From positions 43,320-107,319 of the forward strand of contig JANWIP010000023.1 in NCBI GenBank assembly GCA_025449845.1: 64,000 nucleotides of DNA, in the 5' to 3' direction. The notes under the pieces are model-generated. The model was not told the origin of the DNA, did no database searches, and saw only the letters and a list, made by a program, of their open reading frames with translations. Shown here piece after piece: positions 21,729 to 30,113 of this stretch. Both the position numbers and the translations under genes were made by a program. The stretch is from Solirubrobacteraceae bacterium (lineage in GTDB: Bacteria > Actinomycetota > Thermoleophilia > Solirubrobacterales > Solirubrobacteraceae). The first letter of the stretch is position 1; each line of letters begins with the position of its first letter.

Positions 21729-24122
21729 CTAACGTCCGCTCACCTGGGCGTACTCGGTCATCAACTTGCGCTCTGAGCCGTCCTCGGCGAAGCGCACAAC
21801 GATCACGCCGTCGGGCTCGACGCCGGTGACGACGCCTTCGCCGAAGGCTGGATGCGTGACGTCCTGGCCAAGGCGAAACGCCTTGATCGAGGAGACCTGA
21901 CGCGTCCCCCCTCGGGGCTGCCACTCGCCTGCGTCGTCCCAGTCTCCATCGACAACGTCATCCTCGTCGGCGAAGGGCTCGCGGCGGGATTTCGCGACGC
22001 GCGGGGGGCTGACGCGGGAGGAGCTCACGTTCTGGGTGGTCGCGCCCCTAGCGGCGGGAGCGCCATTGCCGAAACCTCGCCCCGCGCCCCAACGCGGTGC
22101 CTCCTGCTCCTCAAAGTCGGTCAAGTCCGAGGGGACCTCATCGAGGAAGCGGCTTGGCAAGCCGGCCGTCTGCGCGCCGAAGACGGTCCGGCGCCGGGCA
22201 TAAGAGAGATACAGATCGCGCATGGCACGCGTGACGCCCACATAGAACAGGCGGCGCTCCTCCTCAAGCGCCCCTTCATCCAGCGCGCGCGAGTGAGGAA
22301 AGACGCCCTCCTCGCAGCCGGCCACGAAGACGATCGGGTACTCAAGGCCCTTGGCGTTGTGCAGGGTCATGAGCGTCACGAGACTTTCCTCATCGCGCCT
22401 TGAATCAGCGTCGGCCATCAGGGCGATCTGCTGCAGGAAGGCGTCGAGGGACTCCCTGGAGGGTTCGTTGACAGCATCGAACTCATTGCCGACCTGCACT
22501 AGCTGCTCCAGGTTCTCGATGCGCCCCTGGGCCTCGATCGTGCGTTCGGCCTCCAATGCCTCCACATAGCCGGTCTGTGAGAGCACCGCCTCCAGCAGAT
22601 CTCCCACGGATGTGGGGTCCTGCTCGTCGTCAACCCGCCGGCGCAGTTCGTGCATGGTGTCCATAAAGCGCGCCAGCGCCTTCTGTGCGGCGGTGCCCAG
22701 GCCGGGCACTTCGGCGGGGTTCGCGGCGGCTTCCCAGACGGATAGGCCCATGGTGCCCGCGTGGCCCACCACCTTGCCGACCGACGTCTGGCCGATGCCG
22801 CGCCGGGGGGAGTTGACGATGCGCATAAAGCTCACCACGTCGCTGGGATTGGCCAGCAGTGAGAGGTAGGCAATCGCGTCCTTGATCTCGGCGCGCTCAT
22901 AGAACTTGGTGCCGCCGATCACCTGATAGGCGATCTCGCGGCGCACGAGCGTGTCCTCCAGCAGCCTCGACATGGCATTGGTGCGGTAGAACACCGCAAT
23001 CTCCGAGCGGCTTGCGCCCTCGTCCACCAGCCGCTCGATCTCGCCCACCACGAAGCGCGCCTCGGCGTACTCGTCCTCCAGCTCGCGCACCTTGATCGGC
23101 TCGCCCTCTCCCAGCGCGCTCCACAAGCGCTTGGCGATGCCGCCGCGGTTGTTGGCGATCACGGCATTGGCGGCGGAGAGAATTGTCTGGGTCGAGCGGT
23201 AGTTCTGCTCCAGCTTCACCACCCGAGCATCGGGGAAGTCGTCCTGGAAGTCGAGAATGTTGCGGACGTCGGCGCCCCTGAAGCCGTAGATCGACTGGGA
23301 ATCGTCGCCCACCACCGCCAGGTTGCGATGACCGGGGAGACTGATGCGGTCGCCTTTGGCGGGGTCCTCGCGGCCGCCGCCGACGAGCAGCTGCAGGAAG
23401 CGGTACTGGGCATGGTTGGTGTCCTGGTACTCGTCCACCAGCACATGGCGGAAGGACTGCGCGTAGCGCTCGCGCACCTCCTCGAACAGCTCCAGCATCG
23501 TCACCGTGCGGAACAGCAGATCATCGAAGTCCATCGCGTTCATGCGGTGCAGATCGCGCTCATAGCGCTCGTATACATCGGCCACCGTCTGCTCGAAGTA
23601 AGAGCCCACCTGCTGGCGGTAGGCCGCCGCATCGCGCAGCCTGTTCTTGGCGGCGCTGATCTGGCCGAGAATCGCCGGGGGCGTGTAGCGCTTGGGATCC
23701 AAGCCCAGATCATCGATGCAACGCTTGGTCAGCCTGCGCGCATCCGCCTGGTCGTAGATCGTGAACTGGCGCGTGTAGCCCAGACGCTCGGCGTCCGCGC
23801 GCAGCATCCGCGCGCAGGCAGCGTGGAAGGTCATCAGCCACATGGGTGGGCGGGAACCAAATCCATGCCCCAGCATCCGCTCCACGCGGCCGCGCATCTC
23901 CTGCGCGGCCTTGTTGGTGAACGTAATCGCCAGGATCTCCCCCGCCTGCGCCTGGTCGGTGAACACTAGGAATGCGATCCGGTGGGTCAACACGCGGGTC
24001 TTTCCGCTGCCGGCTCCAGCCAGGATCAAAAGCGGGCCCTCGCCGTGGGTCACTGCCTCGCGCTGGGGCTCGTTCAGCCCCTCCAACAGCTCCTGAAGAT
24101 GCTCGGCGTGCGGGTTCTCCAT
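21729..24122 (-). CDS. pcrA: UvrD/PcrA-type ATP-dependent DNA helicase
   Basis: SF1A 3'-5' helicase acting in nucleotide-excision and mismatch repair and in clearing replication blocks. It is 797 residues long. Walker A is LAGAGSGKTRVLTHR (about 34-48), motif II is VDEYQDTNHAQY (about 230), motif III is VVGDDSQSIYGFRGAD, motif V/VI stretches include VTLMTLHNAKGLEYPIVF and LFYVGVTRAMRDLY. After a disordered Gly/Ser/Arg-rich linker comes a C-terminal Tudor-like module (VTHPAFGEGVVTGVEPDG) as in PcrA/UvrD. The symbol could equally be uvrD; actinobacteria call such genes either. Confidence 0.94.
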   Translation of the reverse strand: MENPHAEHLQELLEGLNEPQREAVTHGEGPLLILAGAGSGKTRVLTHRIAFLVFTDQAQAGEILAITFTNKAAQEMRGRVERMLGHGFGSRPPMWLMTFHAACARMLRADAERLGYTRQFTIYDQADARRLTKRCIDDLGLDPKRYTPPAILGQISAAKNRLRDAAAYRQQVGSYFEQTVADVYERYERDLHRMNAMDFDDLLFRTVTMLELFEEVRERYAQSFRHVLVDEYQDTNHAQYRFLQLLVGGGREDPAKGDRISLPGHRNLAVVGDDSQSIYGFRGADVRNILDFQDDFPDARVVKLEQNYRSTQTILSAANAVIANNRGGIAKRLWSALGEGEPIKVRELEDEYAEARFVVGEIERLVDEGASRSEIAVFYRTNAMSRLLEDTLVRREIAYQVIGGTKFYERAEIKDAIAYLSLLANPSDVVSFMRIVNSPRRGIGQTSVGKVVGHAGTMGLSVWEAAANPAEVPGLGTAAQKALARFMDTMHELRRRVDDEQDPTSVGDLLEAVLSQTGYVEALEAERTIEAQGRIENLEQLVQVGNEFDAVNEPSRESLDAFLQQIALMADADSRRDEESLVTLMTLHNAKGLEYPIVFVAGCEEGVFPHSRALDEGALEEERRLFYVGVTRAMRDLYLSYARRRTVFGAQTAGLPSRFLDEVPSDLTDFEEQEAPRWGAGRGFGNGAPAARGATTQNVSSSRVSPPRVAKSRREPFADEDDVVDGDWDDAGEWQPRGGTRQVSSIKAFRLGQDVTHPAFGEGVVTGVEPDGVIVVRFAEDGSERKLMTEYAQVSGR

Positions 24123-24191
24123 CAGTCACTCAGCATAGATGCGAGGTCGGCTTGAAGCCCCGTAGGGCCACCAGGTCCTAACGTTGCACGC

Positions 24192-25088
24192 ATGACGCTC
24201 ACTGAGCAGGTGCGCCGCGACTGCGCCGACATAGCCGCTCGCGCCCAGCATGTGCGCATCGACCTCGCTGCCGCCGCGCTCTGCGAGCCCTCAGAGCCGC
24301 CCGCATTGGACCCTGAGCGCCACTACCTGGAGGGCGCGCCGGCGGACGTAGCCGACTATATGCTCGCGCTCGACGCCATCAACTTCGGCTCCGGTTGGTT
24401 CCCGCTGCTGCACAAGCGAGAGCTCGACGGGCGACCGCTCGGGGGCTACTTCACGGTTGCCTGGAACCTCGCCGACTACGTGCGCGCCCACGGACCGGAT
24501 GGCCGAGCGCTCGATTCGGTCTGGTTGCGGCAGGTCGATACGCGCGAGATCGCCACGATCCTCGGACAGCCCCCTGAGCTGGAGCTGATGAGCCTCTACG
24601 CACAGGCATTGCGTCAACTCGGCCACTTTCTGGGCAAGCGTCGCGCACTGGATCTCGTCGCGGGGTGCGGGCGCTCAGCCGAGCGTCTTGCACACACGCT
24701 CGCCCACGGCATGGCCCTGTTCGGTGACCGACCTTTCTACAAGCGCGCCCAGATCGTCCCCCACGACCTTGCCCTGGCCGGAGTCGTCGAGTTCGACGAC
24801 CTCCACCGCCTCACGATCTTCGCCGACAACCTCGTGCCCCATGTGTTGCGCTGCGATGGTGTGCTCGTCTACGACGAGGACCTCGCCGCGCGTATCGACA
24901 GCGGTGCCATCCTCACCCTTGGCGGCGCCGAGCGGGAGATCCGCGCTTGCGCTTTGCACGCCTGCGAGCGGATTTCCCAGCGCACCGGCGTTCCCCTACG
25001 CACCCTCGACGCTTGGCTGTGGAACCGCGGACAGGCACCGGCATACAAGGCGCGCCCGCGACACCGCTGCCGCACGGTGTTCTATTAG
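24192..25088 (+). CDS. Queuosine salvage protein (Qng1/DUF2419-like)
   Basis: A 298-residue protein matching the queuosine-5'-phosphate glycosidase family (Pfam Q_salvage), which frees queuine from salvaged nucleotide. Visible family-like blocks are ALDAINFGSGWFP, GGYFTVAWNLADYVRAHG, TIFADNLVPHVLRCDGVLVYD, a GGAEREIRACALHACE helix and the C-terminal W-x10-Y-x6-HRCRTVFY. The acidic residues expected at the nucleotide pocket (Asp in LDAIN and in FADN) are present. The gene is single, divergent from the helicase gene, with a 69-nt spacing and no tgt, queT or other queuosine genes in view. Recognition is from memory of family motifs, so the call is good but not certain. Confidence 0.74.
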   Translation: MTLTEQVRRDCADIAARAQHVRIDLAAAALCEPSEPPALDPERHYLEGAPADVADYMLALDAINFGSGWFPLLHKRELDGRPLGGYFTVAWNLADYVRAHGPDGRALDSVWLRQVDTREIATILGQPPELELMSLYAQALRQLGHFLGKRRALDLVAGCGRSAERLAHTLAHGMALFGDRPFYKRAQIVPHDLALAGVVEFDDLHRLTIFADNLVPHVLRCDGVLVYDEDLAARIDSGAILTLGGAEREIRACALHACERISQRTGVPLRTLDAWLWNRGQAPAYKARPRHRCRTVFY

Positions 25089-25157
25089 GCAAACCGCATC
25101 CGCCGCGAGTCGTTGCAGCCGCGCCCGTGAGCCCCAGCCTCGCCCGGCGAGTCCTTC

Positions 25158-25901
25158 TCAGCCTCCGGCAGGGTTCTGCCCCTTGACAGGTCGCAGCTGC
25201 GTGACTTCGGCCGGCGGCTCAGAGCTGCCGTTCCCGGATATCTCACTCAGCGCCCGCTCCAGGGCGCCGATGCGGCTGGCGAGACCCTGAAGCGCCTCGG
25301 CGATCGGGTCAGGGAGGTGTATCCAGTCGGCATCCGGGCCCTCGGGGCGACGACCGTCCACGCGCACCGGATGACCGGGGTTGCCCACCACAGTCGTATT
25401 CGGGGGCACGTCGGTCACGACCACGCTGTTGGCGCCGATCTTGGCGCCGTGACCGATCGTGATCGGACCTAGCAGCTTTGCGCCCGAGCCGATCGTGACG
25501 TTGTCCTGCACCGTTGGATGGCGCTTGCCGGTGGCGAAGCCCGTGCCGCCTAGCGTTACGCCCTGATAGAGCGTCACATCGTTGCCGATGCTCGCTGTCT
25601 CGCCGATCACGACGCCCGATCCATGATCGATGAAGAGGCCCCGTCCGATATCCGCGGCAGGGTGGATCTCGATCCCGGTCAAGGCCCGCGTGGCCATCGA
25701 CAATGAGCGCGGCACCATCGGCATGCCCGCCTCGTGCAGTGCATGCGCTACGCGATAGGAGAGCAGCGCATGGATGCCCGGCCAGGTCGCCAGGATCTCC
25801 GCCTGCCCCACGCCGCGCGCGGCAGGATCGCGGTCGCGAGCGGCTTTTACATCGCAGCGCAGCTCTTTTGCAACCCGCGTGAGGGTGCCAACGCCCAGCA
25901 T
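25158..25901 (-). CDS. cysE: Serine O-acetyltransferase
   Basis: Transfers acetyl from acetyl-CoA to serine, giving O-acetylserine for CysK. The protein has the left-handed beta-helix hexapeptide pattern from about residue 60. Catalytic-region motifs are GLFIDHGSGVVIGETA (about 88-103) and TGKRHPTVQDNVTIG. A C-terminal tail of about 60 residues is longer than in many CysE proteins and ends Gly/Pro-rich; the usual CysK-binding C-terminal Ile is absent. The start is uncertain: ATG at 25901 is used, a TTG at 25928 has a weak GGGAG upstream. It follows cysK on the same strand, with 109 nt between. Confidence 0.92.
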   Translation of the reverse strand: MLGVGTLTRVAKELRCDVKAARDRDPAARGVGQAEILATWPGIHALLSYRVAHALHEAGMPMVPRSLSMATRALTGIEIHPAADIGRGLFIDHGSGVVIGETASIGNDVTLYQGVTLGGTGFATGKRHPTVQDNVTIGSGAKLLGPITIGHGAKIGANSVVVTDVPPNTTVVGNPGHPVRVDGRRPEGPDADWIHLPDPIAEALQGLASRIGALERALSEISGNGSSEPPAEVTQLRPVKGQNPAGG

Positions 25902-25980
25902 CTCAGTCAACAGCCTAGCGGCCCCCAAAGCGCTCCCAGTACCGCGCTTCGCAGCAGATCTTGGATCGCGCGACCAACAC

Positions 25981-25997
25981 GGCCGCCCTAGGCGGCC
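25981..25997. repeat. Perfect 17-bp palindrome between cysK and cysE
   Basis: GGCCGCC-CTA-GGCGGCC has seven paired bases and a three-base loop. On the plus strand it is followed by a run of six A's at 26005-26010; on the transcribed minus strand the T run precedes it. It therefore does not look like an intrinsic terminator for cysK, but may pause transcription or stabilise the RNA end. Confidence 0.6.
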
Positions 25998-26010
25998 TCT
26001 CCCAAAAAAC

Positions 26011-26949
26011 TTAGGGCGCGAAGAACGCCTGGGAGATGTAGCGCTCGCCGGAGTCCGGCATCACAACCACGATGCGCTTACCCTTGCTTTCCGGACGCTC
26101 GGCCACCTCCAAGGCCGCCCACAACGCCGCGCCGCAGGAGATCCCGGCCAGGACGCCCTCGCGTTTGGCACAGCGCCACGCGGTGTGGATCGCATCGTCG
26201 TCCGATACCGGCATCACCTCATCCAGCAACTCGCGATTGAGCACCGGCGGCACGAAGCCAGCGCCAATGCCCTGAATGCGGTGTGGACCGGGCACCTCAC
26301 CGGAGAGCACCGCGCTGCCCTTGGGCTCAACTGCCACCACCCGCAGCTTGGGGTTGCGCTCGCGCAGGTATTCCCCGGTGCCCGTGATCGTCCCGCCGGT
26401 GCCGACGCCGGCCACGAGCACGTCCACCTCACCGTCCATCGCCTGCTCGATCTCCGGGCCGGTCGTGCGCCTGTGCACATCGGGGTTGGCGGGATTTGAG
26501 AACTGATCGGGCAGAAACACATCGGGCTCACTCGCCAGCGCGCGCGCCGCTTGCACCGCCTCGTGCATCCCGCCCATCGACTCCGTGATCCGCACCTGTG
26601 CGCCATACAGCCGCAGCAGGCACTCGCGCTCGCGGCTCATGCCCTGCGGCAGCGTCAGCACCAGCTCGTAGCCCTTGGCCGCGCACACCAACGCCAGCGC
26701 GATGCCTGTATTGCCGCTCGTGGCCTCCACGATCGTGCTGCGTCCCGGCTCGATCCGGCCCTCTGCCTCGGCTGCCTCGATCATCGCCACGCCGATGCGG
26801 TCCTTCACGCTGCCCCCGGGGTTCAGCGCCTCAAGCTTCGCCACCAGCTGCACGCCATTCTTGCGCGCGCCCTCCCCGAGCATCCTCGGCAACCCCACCA
26901 GCGGGGTCCCTCCTACAAGCTCCGAAATGTTGATCGGGATTTGGGGCAT
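26011..26949 (-). CDS. cysK: Cysteine synthase A (O-acetylserine sulfhydrylase)
   Basis: PLP enzyme joining O-acetylserine with sulfide to give cysteine. The 312 residues show the PLP lysine in NPGGSVKDRIGVAM (about 46), the TSGNTGIALAL loop (about 76) and the phosphate-binding GVGTGGTITGTGEYL (about 185). The ATG at 26949 has a TATGCT -10-like hexamer (complement 26959-26964) close upstream, so the leader would be only a few bases long. Downstream is cysE; divergent upstream is a diguanylate cyclase gene; a CymR-like regulator lies 1.5 kb away. Confidence 0.96.
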   Translation of the reverse strand: MPQIPINISELVGGTPLVGLPRMLGEGARKNGVQLVAKLEALNPGGSVKDRIGVAMIEAAEAEGRIEPGRSTIVEATSGNTGIALALVCAAKGYELVLTLPQGMSRERECLLRLYGAQVRITESMGGMHEAVQAARALASEPDVFLPDQFSNPANPDVHRRTTGPEIEQAMDGEVDVLVAGVGTGGTITGTGEYLRERNPKLRVVAVEPKGSAVLSGEVPGPHRIQGIGAGFVPPVLNRELLDEVMPVSDDDAIHTAWRCAKREGVLAGISCGAALWAALEVAERPESKGKRIVVVMPDSGERYISQAFFAP

Positions 26950-26958
26950 ATTGCTTCG

Positions 26959-26964
26959 AGCATA
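26959..26964 (-). promoter_or_regulatory. Candidate -10 element of cysK
   Basis: On the minus strand the hexamer reads TATGCT and ends nine bases before the cysK ATG, so the transcript would have almost no leader. No clear -35 is visible. The placement fits leaderless or near-leaderless promoters common in Actinomycetota, but the claim rests on one hexamer. Confidence 0.35.
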
Positions 26965-27051
26965 GTGGCCGAGCGCCCTCAGGGCTTACTGATACACGCA
27001 AGAGAACGCCCAGGATCTTGAAGATTGGGACAAACGACCGACTACCTTCGC

Positions 27052-28416
27052 ATGGGTGCGCCCGAGAAGCAGATGCCGGCTGCCATTGCCGCGAAGCTCC
27101 CGGCCGTCGCCGGCACGGATACCCCGGCCGCGATCACCGCGGACACCACCGCCGCGATCGCGGCCCTGCGCGAGTTGCCCGACGCCTCGATCATGGTTTT
27201 CGATGCCGACCTGCGCTTCACGCTCGTCGCCGGCCACGCGCTCCACAGCGGCAACGATCAGTCCGTCTACGGGGTGGGAATGCCCGTCGCGGAAGCCTTT
27301 CCCCCAGAGCTATGGAAGGAGATCGAGCCGCTCTGCCGCTCAGCGCTACAGGGCGATACTCGCTCGCGCAAGATCCGCGCCACTGGCAGCGTCCACAGCC
27401 TCACGATCGATGTGGGGCCGCTGTCTTTGCGCCAGCATCCCTCCCCTCACCCGGCGACGATCGCGGGCGGCGTGGCGGTCATCCTCGACAACAGCCCGCC
27501 CAGCCCGGCTCCAGCAGCGTCGGGCGACGTGGCTAGCGGTGCACACTCCCAGGAACATTTCGAACTGGTCTTTCAGCGGGCGCCCATCGGCACAGGTCTG
27601 ATCGACCCGGAGGGTCATTGGGTGCTTGTCAATCAGGCCCTCTGCGACATCACGGGCTACACCTCCAGCGAGTTGATCGGCAAGCGCTTCCAGGACATCA
27701 CCCACCCCGAAGACGCCAACAACGACACCGCTCGTCGTCAGCAGCTGCTGGACGGCGAGATCACCACTTTTCAGACCGAGAAGCGCTATTTCAACGCCGC
27801 CGGGGAAAAGATGTCGGCGCTGCTCTCGATCTCGCTCGTGCGCGACCAGCAGGACGCTCCACTTCATTTCATCGTGCAAATGCAGGACATCTCCGAGCGC
27901 AAGCACCTCGAAGAGCACCTGCGCCACCTCGCCGACCACGATCCCCTCACCGGCCTACGCAATCGTCGTCTCTTCGAGCATGACCTCAAGCTGCAGATCG
28001 GGCGCTGCCAGCGCTACGGCGAGCAGGCTGCCCTGCTAGCCATCGACCTCGACGGCTTCAAGCTCGTCAATGACCGCCACGGCCACAAGGTCGGCGACGA
28101 CGCGCTGAAGGCGGTAGCCCGCACGCTCACGCGCAGGCTGCGCGCCACCGACCTCGTCGCGCGTCTCGGTGGCGATGAGTTCGCCGTGCTGCTGCCCCAT
28201 ATGGACCTTGAGGGGGCCAAGATCGTCACCGAGGACTTGATGCGCGTGATTGAAGCTTGCGGCGTGGATGCCGGCGATACCGTCGTGCACCTCGCCGGCA
28301 GCGTCGGCTTCGCGCTGCTCGACAGCAACACCCTGCACGACGATCAGGCTCTCGTGGCCGCCGATCGTGCCATGTATGAAGTCAAGCGCAAGCGCGCCGG
28401 CTTCTCTCAGATGTAG
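27052..28416 (+). CDS. PAS-GGDEF diguanylate cyclase
   Basis: Makes cyclic di-GMP from two GTP. There is no membrane segment, so it is likely a cytosolic sensor. Residues from about 30 to 150 look like a degenerate PAS (MVFDADLRFTLVAGHAL). A typical PAS with a PAC end spans about 165-290 (RAPIGTGLIDPEGHWVLVN ... QMQDISERKH). The GGDEF domain runs 300-455: DHDPLTGLRNRR, inhibitory I-site RATD five residues before the active-site LGGDEFAVLL (about 370). ATG at 27052 is used; a TTG at 27025 with AGGA upstream is an alternative. The 3' end overlaps the convergent Rrf2 gene by ten bases. Confidence 0.92.
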   Translation: MGAPEKQMPAAIAAKLPAVAGTDTPAAITADTTAAIAALRELPDASIMVFDADLRFTLVAGHALHSGNDQSVYGVGMPVAEAFPPELWKEIEPLCRSALQGDTRSRKIRATGSVHSLTIDVGPLSLRQHPSPHPATIAGGVAVILDNSPPSPAPAASGDVASGAHSQEHFELVFQRAPIGTGLIDPEGHWVLVNQALCDITGYTSSELIGKRFQDITHPEDANNDTARRQQLLDGEITTFQTEKRYFNAAGEKMSALLSISLVRDQQDAPLHFIVQMQDISERKHLEEHLRHLADHDPLTGLRNRRLFEHDLKLQIGRCQRYGEQAALLAIDLDGFKLVNDRHGHKVGDDALKAVARTLTRRLRATDLVARLGGDEFAVLLPHMDLEGAKIVTEDLMRVIEACGVDAGDTVVHLAGSVGFALLDSNTLHDDQALVAADRAMYEVKRKRAGFSQM

Positions 28417-28799
28417 TAGACGCTGGCCCCTGCTTCGCGCGCCTCGCGCTCGATCACGTCGGCGATGGTCGTCTCTTCGAGCACCTTGCGAGCCGCCTGC
28501 GCAGCGTCCGCGAAGATTCCCTGCGCATCGCGGCCCAATGGCCCATCCAGCAGCTCCACCACCTCCAGCACGCTCACCTCGGCTGGATCGCGGGCGAACA
28601 TGTAGCCGCCCTTGACGCCGCGCTGCGAGCTCAGCACCCCTGCCCTGCGCAGCACCGCGAATAGCTGCTCCAGGAACTGCACCGGCACATCCCGGCGTCT
28701 GGCTAGGTCCCCGATCGGCACCGGTCCCGCGCCTGCACTGCGGCCGAGCTCGGCCAGCGCCAAGAGGGCATAGGGAGACTTGCTCGTGATCGAGATCAC
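28407..28799 (-). CDS. Rrf2-family regulator, CymR-like
   Basis: A 130-residue winged-helix repressor. It starts MISITSKSPYALLALAEL, with the helix-turn-helix in PIGDLARRRDVPVQFLEQLFAVLRRAG and a wing of SSQRGVKGGYMFARDP. The three cysteines that bind the Fe-S cluster in IscR are absent. The C-terminus, VLEETTIADVI followed by a short linker and VYYI, looks like that of CymR. CymR controls cysteine genes in Firmicutes by binding CysK. Since cysK and cysE lie within 3 kb, a role in sulfur control is a reasonable inference but is not shown. Function of the Rrf2 family in DNA binding is firm; the ligand is unknown. Confidence 0.88.
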   Translation of the reverse strand: MISITSKSPYALLALAELGRSAGAGPVPIGDLARRRDVPVQFLEQLFAVLRRAGVLSSQRGVKGGYMFARDPAEVSVLEVVELLDGPLGRDAQGIFADAAQAARKVLEETTIADVIEREAREAGASVYYI

Positions 28800-28826
28800 T
28801 CAGGCGATGCTACGGAATAGCGCCCC

Positions 28827-28927
28827 AGGGCGATTGCTGGGCAAGCGAGGCAAGGACGCAGCGAGCGAAGTGTGCTGCGCACATGAGCGAGCGAGGACGC
28901 CGCCTCGCGCCGCTCAGCGATCGCCCT
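28827..28927. repeat. 101-bp nested inverted repeat between HDOD gene and Rrf2 gene
   Basis: The outer arms AGGGCGATTGCTG (28827-28839) and CAGCGATCGCCCT (28915-28927) pair at 12 of 13 positions. Inner arms GCGAGGC (28845-28851) and GCCTCGC (28903-28909) pair fully. Between them are degenerate repeats of GCGAGCGA and GGACGC. The outer arm covers the stop codon of the HDOD gene. It may act as an RNA structure at the end of that gene or be a dispersed intergenic repeat; no T run follows. Confidence 0.7.
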
Positions 28928-30011
28928 AGAGCCAGCCGCGCTCGGTGGCGATCAGCACTGCCTGCGCACGATCGACGGCGCCCAGCTTGCCGTAGATGTT
29001 GTGCAGGTGGGTCCTGACGGTGCTGGTGGAAAGCGTCAACTCATGAGCGATCTGCTTGTAGACCTTGCCCTCGGCCAGGCGCTGCAAGACGCTCAACTCG
29101 CGCCCGCTCAGCGGGCAGGGGTCGATATGGCGCTGGCGCTGGTTGACGGGGTTGGGCAGCTCATACATAACCCGGCGCAGCTCTGAAGGGCCGAGGCCGA
29201 TCATGCGCGCGCTCTGCAGCATCTCGGCAGGCGACACAGGCGCGCCCTGTTCGTAGTGGGCCAGCATGTCGGCCAGGCGCACGAACGCGGCCTCGCCGAC
29301 GGCCTCGGGGCTGTGGTGGCGTTCGATCACTGTGGCCACTCCCACCGGCATGCCCCAACGCCTGGCCAGCACGCCGCCGACAAGCGCGTGATCCACGCCC
29401 AGCTCGCGGCGCTCCTGGTGAATACGCTCCTCGGGGGTCTGCGCGCCCTGGTGCACCTGCTCGGGATAGCCCGGGTAAGCGTGCAGCAGCACGAGTTTGC
29501 CGATGTCGTGCAAGAGGCTCGTCACCGTCAGGCGGTCGCGATGCTCATAGCCGACCTCGCCTGCCAGCCTGTCAGCCGCGTGCTGGGTGGCCAGAGCGTG
29601 CAGACGGAAGCGCTCGGGCGCCGCGTCCCACACGCTCGCGCGCTCAAAGAAATCGAAGGTGCGTAGGCGACTGGCGAGGGCCTGCACGGCCTGCGGGGAA
29701 AGCAGCTCTACCGCTGCCACAACGGTGTCAACGCGGCCGCGCGTGCCCTGCGCCTGATTGGCCATGCGCAACACTGCGATGATCAGCGCTACGTCTGACT
29801 CAACCGCGCTTACGACGTCCGCGGTTGCCACATGGTCCTTGGAGGTTACGGCCAGCAGCCGCTTGCGCGACTCGGCCAGCGCCGGAAATGCCTCCAGCGC
29901 TTCGAAAGCCTGGGTCAGGCGCCTACCGTGACCCTCGTTCTGATGGCGCGCACCCGCGGCGGCGGGCTTCGCCTTCGCCTCCCCCTTTGGCTTGGATGCT
30001 GCTGCCTGCAT
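28926..30011 (-). CDS. HDOD-domain protein fused to a LuxR-type DNA-binding domain
   Basis: The protein has 361 residues. After a Lys/Ala-rich, probably disordered N-terminus, an HDOD domain runs from about 35 to 260. It keeps an HD-like pair in SLLHDIGKLVLLHAYPG (about 165-181) and a second His cluster in VIERHHSPEAVG. The last 60 residues are a GerE/LuxR helix-turn-helix (CPLSGRELSVLQRLAEGKV, STSTVRTHLHNIYGKLG). HDOD domains are signalling modules, often in cyclic-di-GMP or stress networks; the fused HTH suggests a transcription factor. A GGDEF gene lies 0.5 kb away, which makes a link to that signal possible but untested. The start ATG at 30011 precedes the only Lys-rich leader. Confidence 0.85.
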   Translation of the reverse strand: MQAAASKPKGEAKAKPAAAGARHQNEGHGRRLTQAFEALEAFPALAESRKRLLAVTSKDHVATADVVSAVESDVALIIAVLRMANQAQGTRGRVDTVVAAVELLSPQAVQALASRLRTFDFFERASVWDAAPERFRLHALATQHAADRLAGEVGYEHRDRLTVTSLLHDIGKLVLLHAYPGYPEQVHQGAQTPEERIHQERRELGVDHALVGGVLARRWGMPVGVATVIERHHSPEAVGEAAFVRLADMLAHYEQGAPVSPAEMLQSARMIGLGPSELRRVMYELPNPVNQRQRHIDPCPLSGRELSVLQRLAEGKVYKQIAHELTLSTSTVRTHLHNIYGKLGAVDRAQAVLIATERGWL

Positions 30012-30113
30012 GTTTCGCCTTTCCTACCTTGGAATCGCCAACGCCCACTCCTTTGGGCGCGTATCGCCTCTCCTATCGGCAGCTGTGGACAGATGGTTGA
30101 GCGCAGCGCCTAT

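Noticed and set aside
25981-26010. Terminator after cysK
   Set aside because: The palindrome is good but the T run precedes it on the transcribed strand and forms an A run on the other, so it does not have terminator order.
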